Under the pieces are notes generated by a model. It ran no database searches. It saw nothing but the letters and a program-made list of their open reading frames with translations, and was not told the origin of the DNA. Source: Patescibacteria group bacterium (GTDB lineage Bacteria > Patescibacteriota > Patescibacteriia > UBA2591 > JABMQE01). From it: a DNA stretch of 42,565 nt. Shown piece by piece: positions 25,403-33,954 of the stretch. Position 1 is the first letter of the stretch. Each line of letters begins with the position of its first letter. Location: contig JAHIMF010000075.1 in NCBI GenBank assembly GCA_018896645.1, positions 1 through 42,565 on the forward strand, written 5' to 3'. Both the position numbers and the translations under genes were made by a program.

Positions 25403-26350
25403 TCACTCAATATTTTGCCCAATAATCCTTCTCTTAAACTCGTCCCTGTAATATCCACGCCTGTCATTATCGTGAAATTTCAACATTCGGTCATTAACAA
25501 TAACATCAGTATTCTTATTAGCCAAGTCCTTCAATCTCCTCGGCATAATCCTCATCTGCAGCCATCGGTAAAACCTCTCGTCAACATTTAAAAATAGCTT
25601 CTCACAAAAACACCTTAACAATTTAGCAATGCCACCCTTGGACCTTTCGACAAAGCTCAAGGCTTGGGGTCTTCGACAATTTAACAATTTTCTTCGCCCA
25701 ATCATCTCCCACCCATAATCATTTTCACAAACCCACAAATTCTGTCCTCTAAACTTATCATAGATACCTTCGTCAAAAATCGGCGCCACCTGTTCCAGCC
25801 AATAATGCAAATAAATATCGTCAGCTAGTTTAATTTTCTCCAAATCCAAACTCTCTTCGGTCGTAAAAAAGCTCGCGCAAATTTTATCTCTGGTCTTTTC
25901 TCCTTTTGGGCGTAAGCCTAAAATCTTCAACGCCATTAAAATAAAAAAGCGGCAGCACCAAATTCTGCCAGCCTTACTAACAATAAATAAATCAATATCG
26001 CTTTTATCTCGAGCATTACTGTAAGCCAAATTATTGCAAACCGCAATCATCCGCACAAAAGGAAGCGACTTTAAAATTTTTAACACTCGCAAAGCTCGTC
26101 TAAACTTTCTTTCAGCAATATTATATCTTTGCATTCGCTGACTCACTAATCCATGCCTGTCTTTCAAAAAATAAAATCCATCACGACTCATGACCAATCC
26201 CTCATGACTCAAATACTCCAAGCACTTTCTGACCTCTGACATCCAACTTTTGGTATCTGAATACCGCCCCACCTCCATCAATGTTAACGGATAATCAAAA
26301 ATATCAAAATACACAATCACTGATAAAATTGATTTTTCTAAATCGGACAT
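25403..26350 (-). CDS. nucleotidyltransferase-like protein
   Basis: A 315-residue protein. Residues ~1-75 look like a winged helix (LEKSILSVIVYFDIFDYPLT...). A nucleotidyltransferase-like core follows, with NNLAYSNARDKSDIDLFIVS, whose D-x-D fits the metal site, and CRFFILMALKILGLR. Proteins of this type are frequent in CPR genomes next to surface-glycan genes; their substrate is unknown. Near residue 230, ALSFVERSKGG is translated from a CCTTGAGCTTTGTCGAAAGG-type repeat, another repeat inside a gene. Confidence 0.65.
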   Translation of the reverse strand: MSDLEKSILSVIVYFDIFDYPLTLMEVGRYSDTKSWMSEVRKCLEYLSHEGLVMSRDGFYFLKDRHGLVSQRMQRYNIAERKFRRALRVLKILKSLPFVRMIAVCNNLAYSNARDKSDIDLFIVSKAGRIWCCRFFILMALKILGLRPKGEKTRDKICASFFTTEESLDLEKIKLADDIYLHYWLEQVAPIFDEGIYDKFRGQNLWVCENDYGWEMIGRRKLLNCRRPQALSFVERSKGGIAKLLRCFCEKLFLNVDERFYRWLQMRIMPRRLKDLANKNTDVIVNDRMLKFHDNDRRGYYRDEFKRRIIGQNIE

Positions 26351-26376
26351 ATTTTATCCATTACTTAATTACTTTA

Positions 26377-27867
26377 TTACTTTGTTACTTTTCTAAGCCA
26401 CTGCCCTGTATAACTTTTACTCACATTTTTCACTTCATCCGGCGTTCCCTCCGCAATCACGTATCCACCCTTATCCCCGCCTTCCGGACCTAAATCAATA
26501 ATCCAATCCGCATTTTTAATCACATCCATATTATGTTCAATTACCAAAACACTGTTGCCCCTATCAACCAGCTGGTGCAATACCTGGAGCAAGCGGTCAA
26601 CATCAGCAAAATGAAGACCGGTTGTTGGTTCGTCTAAAATATATAAAGTTTTACCAGTAGCCCGGCGGGAAAGTTCAGTGGCTAATTTCACTCGTTGGGC
26701 CTCGCCGCCGGAAAGCGTGGTCGCGGATTGGCCCAGATGAATATAACCCAAACCCACATCATAGAGGGTTTTTAATTTTTGATAAATAATCGGAATGTTT
26801 CTAAAAAACGCTATTGCTTCCTCTACGGTCATTTCCAAAATATCAGCAATATTTTTGCCTTTATAATGAATCTCCAAAGCTTCTCTATTGTATCGCCTAC
26901 CATGGCAAACCTCGCACTCCACATAAACATCCGGCAAAAACTGCATTTCTATCCGCACCATGCCATCGCCTTGGCAGGCCTCGCATCTTCCGCCCTTAAC
27001 ATTAAAACTAAACCTGCCGGCTTTATAGCCCCGAATTTTGGCTTCCGGCACTTGGGTAAAAAGATCTCTGATATAAGTGAAAACACCGGTATAAGTCGCC
27101 GCGTTTGAGCGTGGGGTTCTGCCAATTGGCGACTGATCAATATTAATCACTTTATCAATATGTTCTATCCCCAAAATCTCTTTATGTTTACCGGGCAAGT
27201 CTTTAGCGTGATATAGCTGCTGACTTAAGGCTTTAGCTAAAATTTCTATCATCAAAGTAGATTTGCCGCTGCCCGAGACTCCAGTCAAACAAACAAACCT
27301 GCCCAAGGGAATCCTAACATTAATATCTTTTAAATTGAACGCGCTTGCCCCTTCAATCTCAATCGCCTTGCCATTGCCTTTACGTTGTTTCTTTCTCTTT
27401 TCAACCTTAAGTTTACCTGACAAATACTGGCCAGTTATTGATTTTTTATTTTTCTCAATCTCCTGCGGCGTACCTACGGCCACAATCTCGCCTCCGTGTT
27501 CGCCAGCGCCAGGTCCGATATCAATAAGCCAATCCGCGCTCCGCATGGTCTCTTCATCATGCTCCACCACAATCACGGTATTTCCAAGGTCTCGCAGATT
27601 TTTTAAAGTCTCAATCAGTTTGGCGTTATCCCTCTGGTGCAAGCCAATGGTCGGCTCGTCTAAAATATAAATTACTCCAGTCAGGGCCGAGCCAATTTGC
27701 GTGGCCAGCCGAATCCTCTGCGCTTCGCCCCCGGAAAGCGTCTGCGCCGCCCGATCCAAAGTAATATAATTCAAACCCACGTTTTCTAAAAACGAGAGCC
27801 GATTAGAAATCTCTTTCAAAATTTGGTTAGCTATTTTTTTGTCGCGAGGGGATAATAGACTTGACAT
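26377..27867 (-). CDS. uvrA: UvrA, C-terminal half (split gene)
   Basis: The 496-residue distal part of excinuclease subunit A. It carries the signature of ATPase I ([14 protein letters not shown], residues 44-57) and its Walker B ([16 protein letters not shown]). All of ATPase II is also here: Walker [10 protein letters not shown] at 196-204, zinc module CEACQGDG...CEVCHGRR, signature [14 protein letters not shown] and Walker [11 protein letters not shown]. The proximal half is at 28295-29713. The first ATG (27865-27867) lies on the antisense of the -35 box of the inserted cassette, without a Shine-Dalgarno site, so expression may be weak. An in-frame extension without ATG reaches back to a TGA near 27923. 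Confidence 0.93.
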   Translation of the reverse strand: MSSLLSPRDKKIANQILKEISNRLSFLENVGLNYITLDRAAQTLSGGEAQRIRLATQIGSALTGVIYILDEPTIGLHQRDNAKLIETLKNLRDLGNTVIVVEHDEETMRSADWLIDIGPGAGEHGGEIVAVGTPQEIEKNKKSITGQYLSGKLKVEKRKKQRKGNGKAIEIEGASAFNLKDINVRIPLGRFVCLTGVSGSGKSTLMIEILAKALSQQLYHAKDLPGKHKEILGIEHIDKVINIDQSPIGRTPRSNAATYTGVFTYIRDLFTQVPEAKIRGYKAGRFSFNVKGGRCEACQGDGMVRIEMQFLPDVYVECEVCHGRRYNREALEIHYKGKNIADILEMTVEEAIAFFRNIPIIYQKLKTLYDVGLGYIHLGQSATTLSGGEAQRVKLATELSRRATGKTLYILDEPTTGLHFADVDRLLQVLHQLVDRGNSVLVIEHNMDVIKNADWIIDLGPEGGDKGGYVIAEGTPDEVKNVSKSYTGQWLRKVTK

Positions 27868-27888
27868 TAATTTTAAAATCCGTAAAAT
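27861..27888 (+). promoter_or_regulatory. promoter of the cassette inserted in uvrA
   Basis: TTGACA (27861-27866), a 16-bp spacer and TAAAAT (27883-27888). It drives the small gene at 27941 on the strand opposite uvrA. Confidence 0.78.
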
Positions 27889-27940
27889 TAAAGAATCAAC
27901 TCGTTCGTTTTGTTCTTTAAACCATCACTGGGAGATAAAT

Positions 27941-28243
27941 ATGAATTTCAAATACGGGATCGCGCCCGGGCAACACCGACTTTCCTTATCAGAAGAAGAT
28001 ATTAAAGAGCTCAAACTTGGAAAAACCCTAAGATGTGTTATTGACGAAAGTTCACTTTGGGTAAAAGTATTCAAGTCAGCAGAACATCTCAAAAATCAAA
28101 ATGTTGTTCCTGTTCTAGACTCAGCCAATAACTACTGCGGTTTCGGTTTTAAAATGTCATTTCTGAAAGACCTTGTTTGCGCCGCTGACCACTGTTTAAG
28201 GGTACCTATTGAGGACGAGGTACTGATAATCTGTTTAGTCTAA
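27941..28243 (+). CDS. 100-residue protein of unknown function inserted in uvrA
   Basis: It starts MNFKYGIAPGQHRLSLSEED and continues IKELKLGKTLRCVIDESSLW, with a mixed alpha/beta look and two cysteines near the C-terminus (LVCAADHCLRV). I do not recognise it. ATG 27941 has GGGAG seven bases upstream and lies about 50 bp after a good promoter; an upstream ATG-free extension or the ATG at 27839 is less likely, because the latter lies upstream of the promoter and reads antisense uvrA. A terminator follows 24 bp after the stop. It is a complete expression unit, antisense within uvrA. Confidence 0.8.
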   Translation: MNFKYGIAPGQHRLSLSEEDIKELKLGKTLRCVIDESSLWVKVFKSAEHLKNQNVVPVLDSANNYCGFGFKMSFLKDLVCAADHCLRVPIEDEVLIICLV

Positions 28244-28267
28244 AGCAGGGCGAGGCTTCCTCGCAAG

Positions 28268-28296
28268 CCAGGATAAATTATTATTCTGGTTTTTTT
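28268..28296 (+). terminator. terminator of the cassette inserted in uvrA
   Basis: Stem CCAGGATAA / TTATTCTGG (one G-U pair), loop ATTA, then TTTTTTT. Read on the other strand, the end of this T tract supplies the TAA stop of the uvrA N-terminal half (28295-28297). Confidence 0.85.
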
Positions 28297-29713
28297 ACTT
28301 CGCCAATCCCGCAAAAAACGCCTTGCATTCTTCCACCGTCATCTCTGTCACCTCGCTAATATTCTTCCCTCCCACTGTCACTGCTAAAGCCTCGGGCCTT
28401 AAACGTTTACCCCCGCAGCTTGGGCATAATTTTACTCGCATATATTTCTCTATCTCTATTCTGATATAATCAGATTGAGTTTCTTTGTAACGTCTCTCTA
28501 AATTTGGAATCACGCCTTCATATTTAGTACTTAAATCGCCATCAAAACTTTCCGACGTATAATCAACTTCATATCGTTTATTCCCGGTCCCATAAAGTAC
28601 AATCTCCAGCTGGTTTTTCGTTAAATTCTTAACTGGCTTATTGATAGAAAAACTATTATCTTTGGCCACGGCCTCTAAAATTTTAAAATACCAGCCCTGA
28701 TTCACGGAAATCCGGGACCAAGGCCGAATTGCGCCCTGGCTAATGCTTAAATTTTTATTAGGAATCACCATATCCGAATCCACTTCCAGTTTTGTGCCTA
28801 ATCCGCTGCAAACCGGACAAGCTCCATACGGTGAGTTAAACGAAAAACTCCGAGGCTCAATTTCTGATAGGTTAATATCGCATTTTGGGCAAGAAAAATG
28901 CTGACTAAACAAAAATTCCTTATTATCGTCAGGCAAGCATACTATGACCAAACCATTACCTAAATCTAAAATAGTTTCCAGTGATTCAGCCAGGCGAGAC
29001 CGCTCTTGTTTAGTTGGTTTAGAATTAATTTCCAAACGGTCAACCACCACTTCCAAACTGTGTTCTTTCATCTTATCAACTGTTAAATCTTCTGCTTCTT
29101 CAATAGAATAAATTGTGCCGTCAAAACGCACCCGCACATATCCGGCTTTCCGCACCTCTTCTAACACATGCTTATGCTCACCTTTTTTATCCCGAATAAT
29201 CGGTGCTAAAAGCATTAACTTGACTCTTTTTTCCCGCTCTGAAGCAATTTTAAATATCTTCTCAATAATTTGGTCATTAGATTGCCGGCTAATCTCATCC
29301 CCGCATTTTGGACAATGAGGCTTTCCAATTCGCGCAAATAAAAGACGGAGATAATCATAAATCTCCGTAGTTGTTCCAACTGTTGACCGCGGGTTATGGC
29401 TTACGTTTCTTTGGTCAATGGAAATCGCTGGCGCCAAACCGTCAATTTGGTCCACATCCGGCTTATCCATCAGCCCCAAAAACTGGCGGGCATAAGAACT
29501 CAAACTTTCCACATATCGGCGCTGGCCCTCAGCATAAATCGTATCAAAAGCCAGAGAGGATTTACCGCTGCCCGAAAGCCCGGTAATCACCACAAATTTA
29601 TTCCGCGGAATTTCCACATCAATATTTTTAAGATTATGGACCCGGGCGCCTTTGATGACAATGGAGTCCTTTGTCGCGGTCGTCTTATTATTTTTAATAT
29701 TATTCCTGGGCAT
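28295..29713 (-). CDS. uvrA: UvrA, N-terminal half (split gene)
   Basis: The 472-residue proximal part of excinuclease subunit A, which finds bulky DNA damage and loads UvrB. It has Walker A of ATPase I (GLSGSGKSS, 45-53), the Q-loop region [20 protein letters not shown], the UvrB-interacting/insertion region, zinc-type CPKCGDE, CPKCDIN and CPVCSGLG, and ends [15 protein letters not shown]. Intact UvrA would continue into the ATPase I signature, which is in the other ORF. The two pieces sum to 968 residues, close to a normal ~940. Unless the halves assemble, ATPase I is broken. uvrC lies nearby on the other strand. Confidence 0.94.
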   Translation of the reverse strand: MPRNNIKNNKTTATKDSIVIKGARVHNLKNIDVEIPRNKFVVITGLSGSGKSSLAFDTIYAEGQRRYVESLSSYARQFLGLMDKPDVDQIDGLAPAISIDQRNVSHNPRSTVGTTTEIYDYLRLLFARIGKPHCPKCGDEISRQSNDQIIEKIFKIASEREKRVKLMLLAPIIRDKKGEHKHVLEEVRKAGYVRVRFDGTIYSIEEAEDLTVDKMKEHSLEVVVDRLEINSKPTKQERSRLAESLETILDLGNGLVIVCLPDDNKEFLFSQHFSCPKCDINLSEIEPRSFSFNSPYGACPVCSGLGTKLEVDSDMVIPNKNLSISQGAIRPWSRISVNQGWYFKILEAVAKDNSFSINKPVKNLTKNQLEIVLYGTGNKRYEVDYTSESFDGDLSTKYEGVIPNLERRYKETQSDYIRIEIEKYMRVKLCPSCGGKRLRPEALAVTVGGKNISEVTEMTVEECKAFFAGLAK

Positions 29714-29860
29714 AGTATATCTAATGATAACTCGTAACTAGTGACTCGTCACTGGCCATTGGAAGTCTAGACCCTAATTACGAATTACGAGTTACTAATA
29801 ACCAACATTAACACTCATTATACAGTAATTTTAAAATGAGGTCAATAAACAACAGTGGAT

Positions 29861-29892
29861 ATAAAAAGCAGTGAACCGAAATGATCCACTGC
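29861..29892 (-). terminator. terminator of the zinc-ribbon gene
   Basis: Minus strand stem GCAGTG / CACTGC (29868-29873 with 29887-29892), then CTTTTTAT. Confidence 0.78.
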
Positions 29893-29923
29893 CCAAAACC
29901 TGCTCGAACGACTTGCTTGTTGC

Positions 29924-30109
29924 TTAAGCGGCAACTTTGGGTGTAGTTATAAAAAACCAGCTCCTTTTACCGCAAGTATCACAGGGATAGCTCACTTCCC
30001 TATTCCCTCCGATACCTTGGTACTCCGCGACTTCTTCCCTTATATCAAGCTTCCCGCCACACCCAAAGGAACATGAATACTTAACTTTCTCATTCTTGTC
30101 AGAGCGCAT
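29924..30109 (-). CDS. 61-residue zinc-ribbon protein
   Basis: A small protein with two Cys pairs: CSFGCGGKL near residue 12 and CDTCGKRSW near residue 43, spaced as in zinc ribbons. The rest is polar. I do not know a function; zinc ribbons of this size bind nucleic acid or proteins. AAGGAGGAG lies upstream of the ATG, and it has its own promoter and terminator, forming a one-gene cassette. Confidence 0.78.
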   Translation of the reverse strand: MRSDKNEKVKYSCSFGCGGKLDIREEVAEYQGIGGNREVSYPCDTCGKRSWFFITTPKVAA

Positions 30110-30187
30110 GACAACTCTCCTCCTTAATTATGTGTAAATATTAACCGTCACTTTGTTTCATGTTGTATGCATCATGCCTCATAAAAA

Positions 30188-30216
30188 ATGATACCTAATT
30201 TTCAAAAAAATGTCAA
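30188..30216 (-). promoter_or_regulatory. promoter of the zinc-ribbon gene
   Basis: Minus strand: TTGACA (30211-30216), 17-bp spacer, TATCAT (30188-30193). Leader of about 70 nt. Confidence 0.78.
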
Positions 30217-30231
30217 AAGTGCTGTGGTATA

Positions 30232-30265
30232 AAAAAGAGCGCCTGCCAAATTACAACAAGCGCCC
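30232..30265 (-). terminator. probable terminator of the 30.3-30.8 kb gene
   Basis: GCGC arms extended by TG/CA and GA/TC pairs with mismatches, followed on the minus strand by a TTTTTT tract. The stem is imperfect. Confidence 0.55.
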
Positions 30266-30286
30266 TAAATCTCTTTTTCCCCCAAT

Positions 30287-30793
30287 TTACACGAGGGTAA
30301 TGATCACCTTCCTCCCCTCGCGCCGGACCTCCAGCCGAAAGGTGTCCCTGCTCCAGTGACGCAGGAGAATTGGTTCAAACTCCTTTTCCTGCGCCTCTTC
30401 GTCTTCACTGTCCGGGAACACCCTAAGGTTATTGACATACCCCTTCCCGTCAGAAGCCACCCTTATCTCAAACGGCTTCCGTTCCGACAACCGCCAAACT
30501 CTCTCAAAAACTAATCCCTGCGAGTCCTGTCCAATCCGCAAAGACAAACCCATACGGACATCTTCAGCTAACTCGTCAGGAATTGAGAAGGCCAACTCAC
30601 CATCCTTCTCTTCCACCGCCTCCAATAAATACACCCAGTTTAAATCCTTACTCCCGGTCTGATGCACGACATACTGGGACGAGGATTCAAACTGCTCCAC
30701 CATCTCATCACCTACCCTGCATGAGACAGCGACAGCTAAACCTCCCACTTCTTTCTCCTGCACCACAAACATACGCCATTTCTTCGAATTCAT
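30287..30793 (-). CDS. 168-residue protein of unknown function
   Basis: An acidic, mostly beta-stranded protein I do not recognise: FVVQEKEVGGLAVAVSCRVG, LAFSIPDELAEDVRMGLSLR, LRHWSRDTFRLEVRREGRKV. No signal peptide or membrane helix. The ATG has AAAGGAGGGAG directly upstream. TTGACT lies at 30887-30892, but the -10 is weak. Higher G+C than neighbours and a one-gene layout like the other cassettes. Confidence 0.75.
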   Translation of the reverse strand: MNSKKWRMFVVQEKEVGGLAVAVSCRVGDEMVEQFESSSQYVVHQTGSKDLNWVYLLEAVEEKDGELAFSIPDELAEDVRMGLSLRIGQDSQGLVFERVWRLSERKPFEIRVASDGKGYVNNLRVFPDSEDEEAQEKEFEPILLRHWSRDTFRLEVRREGRKVIITLV

Positions 30794-30951
30794 AACTCCC
30801 TCCTTTCAAAAAATGATTGTGAGTGGTTGAAATGCCAATATTACTAAACTTAATCAATATTTAACACTATCATAAATCCAAAAAAAAGTCAATGGTTGTA
30901 TCTTCGCTAACATTAGCAGAACTAAGCTCAGCTTTGTCAGCTTTGCCAAAA

Positions 30952-30980
30952 TTTACAGGTAATCATAAAAATGCTATATT
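30952..30980 (+). promoter_or_regulatory. promoter placing uvrC on a leaderless transcript
   Basis: TTTACA (30952-30957), 17-bp spacer, TATATT (30975-30980). The expected start of transcription, about 7 bp further, coincides with the uvrC ATG at 30987. Confidence 0.6.
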
Positions 30981-30986
30981 ATAATC

Positions 30987-32846
30987 ATGAATACCTTATT
31001 ATCTAAAAAAATCAAAATATTACCCCAAAAACCCGGTATTTACCTTTTTTTGGCCAAAGGCCAATCCACCTCTGGCGGAAAAGGCAAAACCGGAAATATT
31101 ATCTATATTGGTAAGGCTAAAAACCTGAAAAAGCGCGTCAGTTCATATTTTCAAAAAAGTAAGAACGTAACGGCTGACAAATTAGTAATGATTAGTAAAA
31201 TTGCTGGTTTAGAATATATAATCACAGATAACGAGGCGGAGGCGCTTTTATTGGAAGCCAACCTCATTAAAAAACATCAACCCCAATTCAACATCATTCT
31301 CAAAGATGATAAAAATTTCCTCTATATAAAACTAAACCTCGAGCAAGAGTGGGCCCGCGTAGAATTCGTCAGAAGGCCTCAAATCGTCGTCAATAAAAAT
31401 AATAAAATTAATAAAGTTAATAAAATAGTTAATAGAGTTAATAAATACTTCGGACCCTATGCTTCAGCAGACTCGGCCCGTCGCACTGTCAAGTTGCTCT
31501 CCCGCATCTTCAAATTCTGCACTTGTAAAAATTTCACCAAAAAGTCCTGCCTCAAGTTTCATCTCGGCTGGTGCGTTTGCCCGGCAGAAACAAAAATCTC
31601 TAATTCTGACTACAGAAAAATTTTTGTTCACGTCGCCAAATTTTTAAAAGGCCAAACAAATGAAATTCTTCGCGAACTAAAAATTGAAATGAAAAAATCC
31701 TCAAATCAAAAAAAGTATGAAAAAGCCGCCCATCTTCGCGATCAAATTCAAGCCATTAAAAAAGTAACCGCTAAACAAAAAGTTATTACTCTTAAAAATG
31801 AAAACTATGACATTGTGTCCCTAGCTCGTAAAGACGACCTAACATGCGTAAATTTATTTATTGTCCGCCATGGTAAATTGATTAATAAACTAAATTTTAT
31901 TTTAGAACATACCAAAAATTCAAAAGACGCCGAAATCATTGAATCATTTATTTCTCAATATTATGCTAATTCTAATGATATTCCCAAAGAGATAGTCGTC
32001 CCCAAAAAATTATCAATTATCAATTATCAATTATTTGACCAGGAAAAATGCAAAAAATCAACTATCTCAACGCCATCACGCGGTAAAAAATATCAACTAA
32101 TCACCCTCGGAACCCAAAACGCCCAGGATTATCTGAAACAACAATTGAACAATCAAACAATCGAACAATCGAACAATGAAAAGGTATTAACCGAATTAAA
32201 AAAGCTTCTCCGTCTTCCAAAACCCCCACGCAGAATTGAGGCCTACGACATCTCCAACATCCAAGGCACTGATGCCACCGGCTCTCTGGCAGTTTTTACC
32301 AATGGCCAACCCGATAAATCCGAATACCGCAAATTTAAAATTCGCACGGTCAAGAGTGCCAGCGACGTCGCCATGATGGCCGAGGTCGTCTCCCGCCGAT
32401 TGCAAAACAAAGACTGGCCAAAGCCCGATCTAATTCTCCTGGACGGCGGCAAACCCCAGCTAAACGCTGTTTCAAAAATCAACACCGTAAAATTATTAAT
32501 TATCAATTATCAATTATCAATTATCTCCCTCGCCAAAAAAGAAGAACATATTTTTCTGCCTAACCGCAGCCAACCAATCGTCCTCCCCAAGTCATCGTCA
32601 GTTCTCCAGCTCCTCCAGCGCATCCGCGACGAGGCTCACCGCTTTGCCCGAAGCTACTATCTTAAACGACATCAAAAAACATCTGTTCATTCTGCGCTTG
32701 ATGATATTCCGGGCATCGGTCCCAAAACCAAAAAGGGCTTATTACAAAAATTTGGTTCGGTTGGGGGAATAAAAAAAGCGACTCTCGCGGAAATCACGAA
32801 AGTCGCCGGAAAGAAAAGGGCGGATGCAATCCAAGAACTATTGTAA
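30987..32846 (+). CDS. uvrC: excinuclease ABC subunit C
   Basis: A 619-residue UvrC, which makes both incisions beside a UvrB-marked lesion. Domains: GIY-YIG nuclease (GIY 17-19, IYIGKAKNLKKRV from 39), Cys-rich region (CTCKNFTKKSC...CVCPAE), UvrB-binding helix (KYEKAAHLRDQIQAIKKV), RNase H-like nuclease (RIEAYDISNIQG, LILLDGGKPQLNAV, FARSYYLKRH) and C-terminal helix-hairpin-helix (DDIPGIGPKTKKGLLQKFGS). Repeat-derived segments interrupt variable loops: NKINKVNKIVNRVNK, KLSIINYQLF, QLNNQTIEQSNN and LLIINYQLSII. The 3' end overlaps prs by 9 bp, tail to tail. Confidence 0.96.
   Translation: MNTLLSKKIKILPQKPGIYLFLAKGQSTSGGKGKTGNIIYIGKAKNLKKRVSSYFQKSKNVTADKLVMISKIAGLEYIITDNEAEALLLEANLIKKHQPQFNIILKDDKNFLYIKLNLEQEWARVEFVRRPQIVVNKNNKINKVNKIVNRVNKYFGPYASADSARRTVKLLSRIFKFCTCKNFTKKSCLKFHLGWCVCPAETKISNSDYRKIFVHVAKFLKGQTNEILRELKIEMKKSSNQKKYEKAAHLRDQIQAIKKVTAKQKVITLKNENYDIVSLARKDDLTCVNLFIVRHGKLINKLNFILEHTKNSKDAEIIESFISQYYANSNDIPKEIVVPKKLSIINYQLFDQEKCKKSTISTPSRGKKYQLITLGTQNAQDYLKQQLNNQTIEQSNNEKVLTELKKLLRLPKPPRRIEAYDISNIQGTDATGSLAVFTNGQPDKSEYRKFKIRTVKSASDVAMMAEVVSRRLQNKDWPKPDLILLDGGKPQLNAVSKINTVKLLIINYQLSIISLAKKEEHIFLPNRSQPIVLPKSSSVLQLLQRIRDEAHRFARSYYLKRHQKTSVHSALDDIPGIGPKTKKGLLQKFGSVGGIKKATLAEITKVAGKKRADAIQELL
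31390..31447. repeat. GTTAATAAA-type repeat inside uvrC
   Basis: AATAAAGTTAATAAAATAG-type units, in frame, giving NKINKVNKIVNRVNK before the conserved YFGPYAS. Confidence 0.85.
32009..32035. repeat. (AATTATC)n array inside uvrC, copy 1
   Basis: Three 7-bp units encoding LSIINYQL. An 8-bp AACAATCG array follows at about 32150-32178 (NNQTIEQSNN). Confidence 0.88.
32492..32524. repeat. (AATTATC)n array inside uvrC, copy 2
   Basis: Four units encoding LLIINYQLSII, inserted between the LLDGGKPQLN active-site segment and the EEHIFLPN segment. Confidence 0.88.
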
Positions 32847-33854
32847 AACCAGTCGACTTACACTCCTTTCCTCGTGAATATTATGAATCGCTTGAGCAAT
32901 CATTGGGGCCACTGAGACAACCTTAATTCTCCCGCAATCTATTGCCTCTTCACTTAAAGGAATGGTATCTGTGACATAAAGCCTCCTAATCCGCGACTGC
33001 ATCAAACGTTCAATGGCTGGGCCGGAAAGCACTGGATGAGTGCAAAATGCGTATTGCTCTTCTGCGGGAACCGCTTCCGAAGCTGCAAATAATGATCCAA
33101 AAGTATCCACCACATCATCAACAAATATACCAATTCTCTTAATTTTACCAACAACATTCATTACCTCGGCCTTATTAGCTTCTGGCCTTCTTTTATCTAT
33201 AAAAGCGACATCCTGCCCCAAACTCTTGGCATGAAAACGGGCGATCTTGAGACCGCCAATATCCGGACTAATGATAGTAAAATCTTCACGTAAACTGATG
33301 CATTCGTCTTCCTTAAGGCGTAAAGATTTAATGAAAGGCACGAATACATATGATGCGTACAGCTTATTTACCGGAGCATCGAAAAAACCCTCAATTTGAT
33401 CAGCATGAAGCTCATGTAATAAATACTCCCGGCTAATCGTATTAAGGAAAGAAGCTTCTAAAACATCAGCTACCAATTTAGCAGCAATCAACTTTCCCGA
33501 TTTATCTTTTCTGTCCTGTCTTGCATAACCTAAATAAGGTATAACCGGCGTGATTCTCCTCGGCGACCTATGAGATACCGCCCTAATCAAACAGCATAAT
33601 TCCCAAAGGTTTTCAGCCGGAGGTTGGATTGACTCAATTATGAATACATCCCGCCCTCGGGAATTATCTACCCATTCTTCATTATCAAATGAATGAACGC
33701 CAAGTCTTACAGCCACTTCGCCATCGCTAAACCTACCCACGAAAGCTGGCGATAACCCAATGTCTTCACCCCTAATCTTTGAGAGTTCTCGACAAACTTT
33801 TTCTGCCAAAGGCCGGTTGCTGGTTCCGGTGAATACGGAAATTGGTTCTTGCAT
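32838..33854 (-). CDS. prs: ribose-phosphate pyrophosphokinase
   Basis: A 338-residue PRPP synthetase (ribose 5-phosphate plus ATP to PRPP), supplying nucleotide and NAD synthesis. Seen are VFTGTSNRPLAEKVCRELS, GRFSDGEVAVRL, the ATP-site loop VIPYLGYARQDRKDKSG, HELHADQIEGFFD and the PRPP loop GIFVDDVVDTFGSL. It departs from the compact bacterial form by short insertions (FDNEEWVDNSRG, LKEDECISLRED). ATG 33854 is chosen since AGGAGG lies seven bases upstream; the ATG at 33860 is only one base from it. It is a single gene and its end overlaps the end of uvrC. Confidence 0.92.
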   Translation of the reverse strand: MQEPISVFTGTSNRPLAEKVCRELSKIRGEDIGLSPAFVGRFSDGEVAVRLGVHSFDNEEWVDNSRGRDVFIIESIQPPAENLWELCCLIRAVSHRSPRRITPVIPYLGYARQDRKDKSGKLIAAKLVADVLEASFLNTISREYLLHELHADQIEGFFDAPVNKLYASYVFVPFIKSLRLKEDECISLREDFTIISPDIGGLKIARFHAKSLGQDVAFIDKRRPEANKAEVMNVVGKIKRIGIFVDDVVDTFGSLFAASEAVPAEEQYAFCTHPVLSGPAIERLMQSRIRRLYVTDTIPLSEEAIDCGRIKVVSVAPMIAQAIHNIHEERSVSRLVLQ

Positions 33855-33954
33855 CACCATTCCTCCTTCTGCTAAGGGTGAAATTTAGAACCTCCCTATT
33901 TAAAAAGAACTATTGAGTATTTTATTGTAACATACCTGATTTTTTTGCAAAATT

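Noticed and set aside
27839-27940. N-terminal extension of the inserted gene to the ATG at 27839
   Set aside because: It would start upstream of the promoter and inside uvrA antisense sequence; ATG 27941 has a ribosome site.
27867-28294. Group I/II intron or intein as the cause of the uvrA split
   Set aside because: The insert has no intron core, no reverse transcriptase and no splicing motifs, and its ORF and signals run on the opposite strand.
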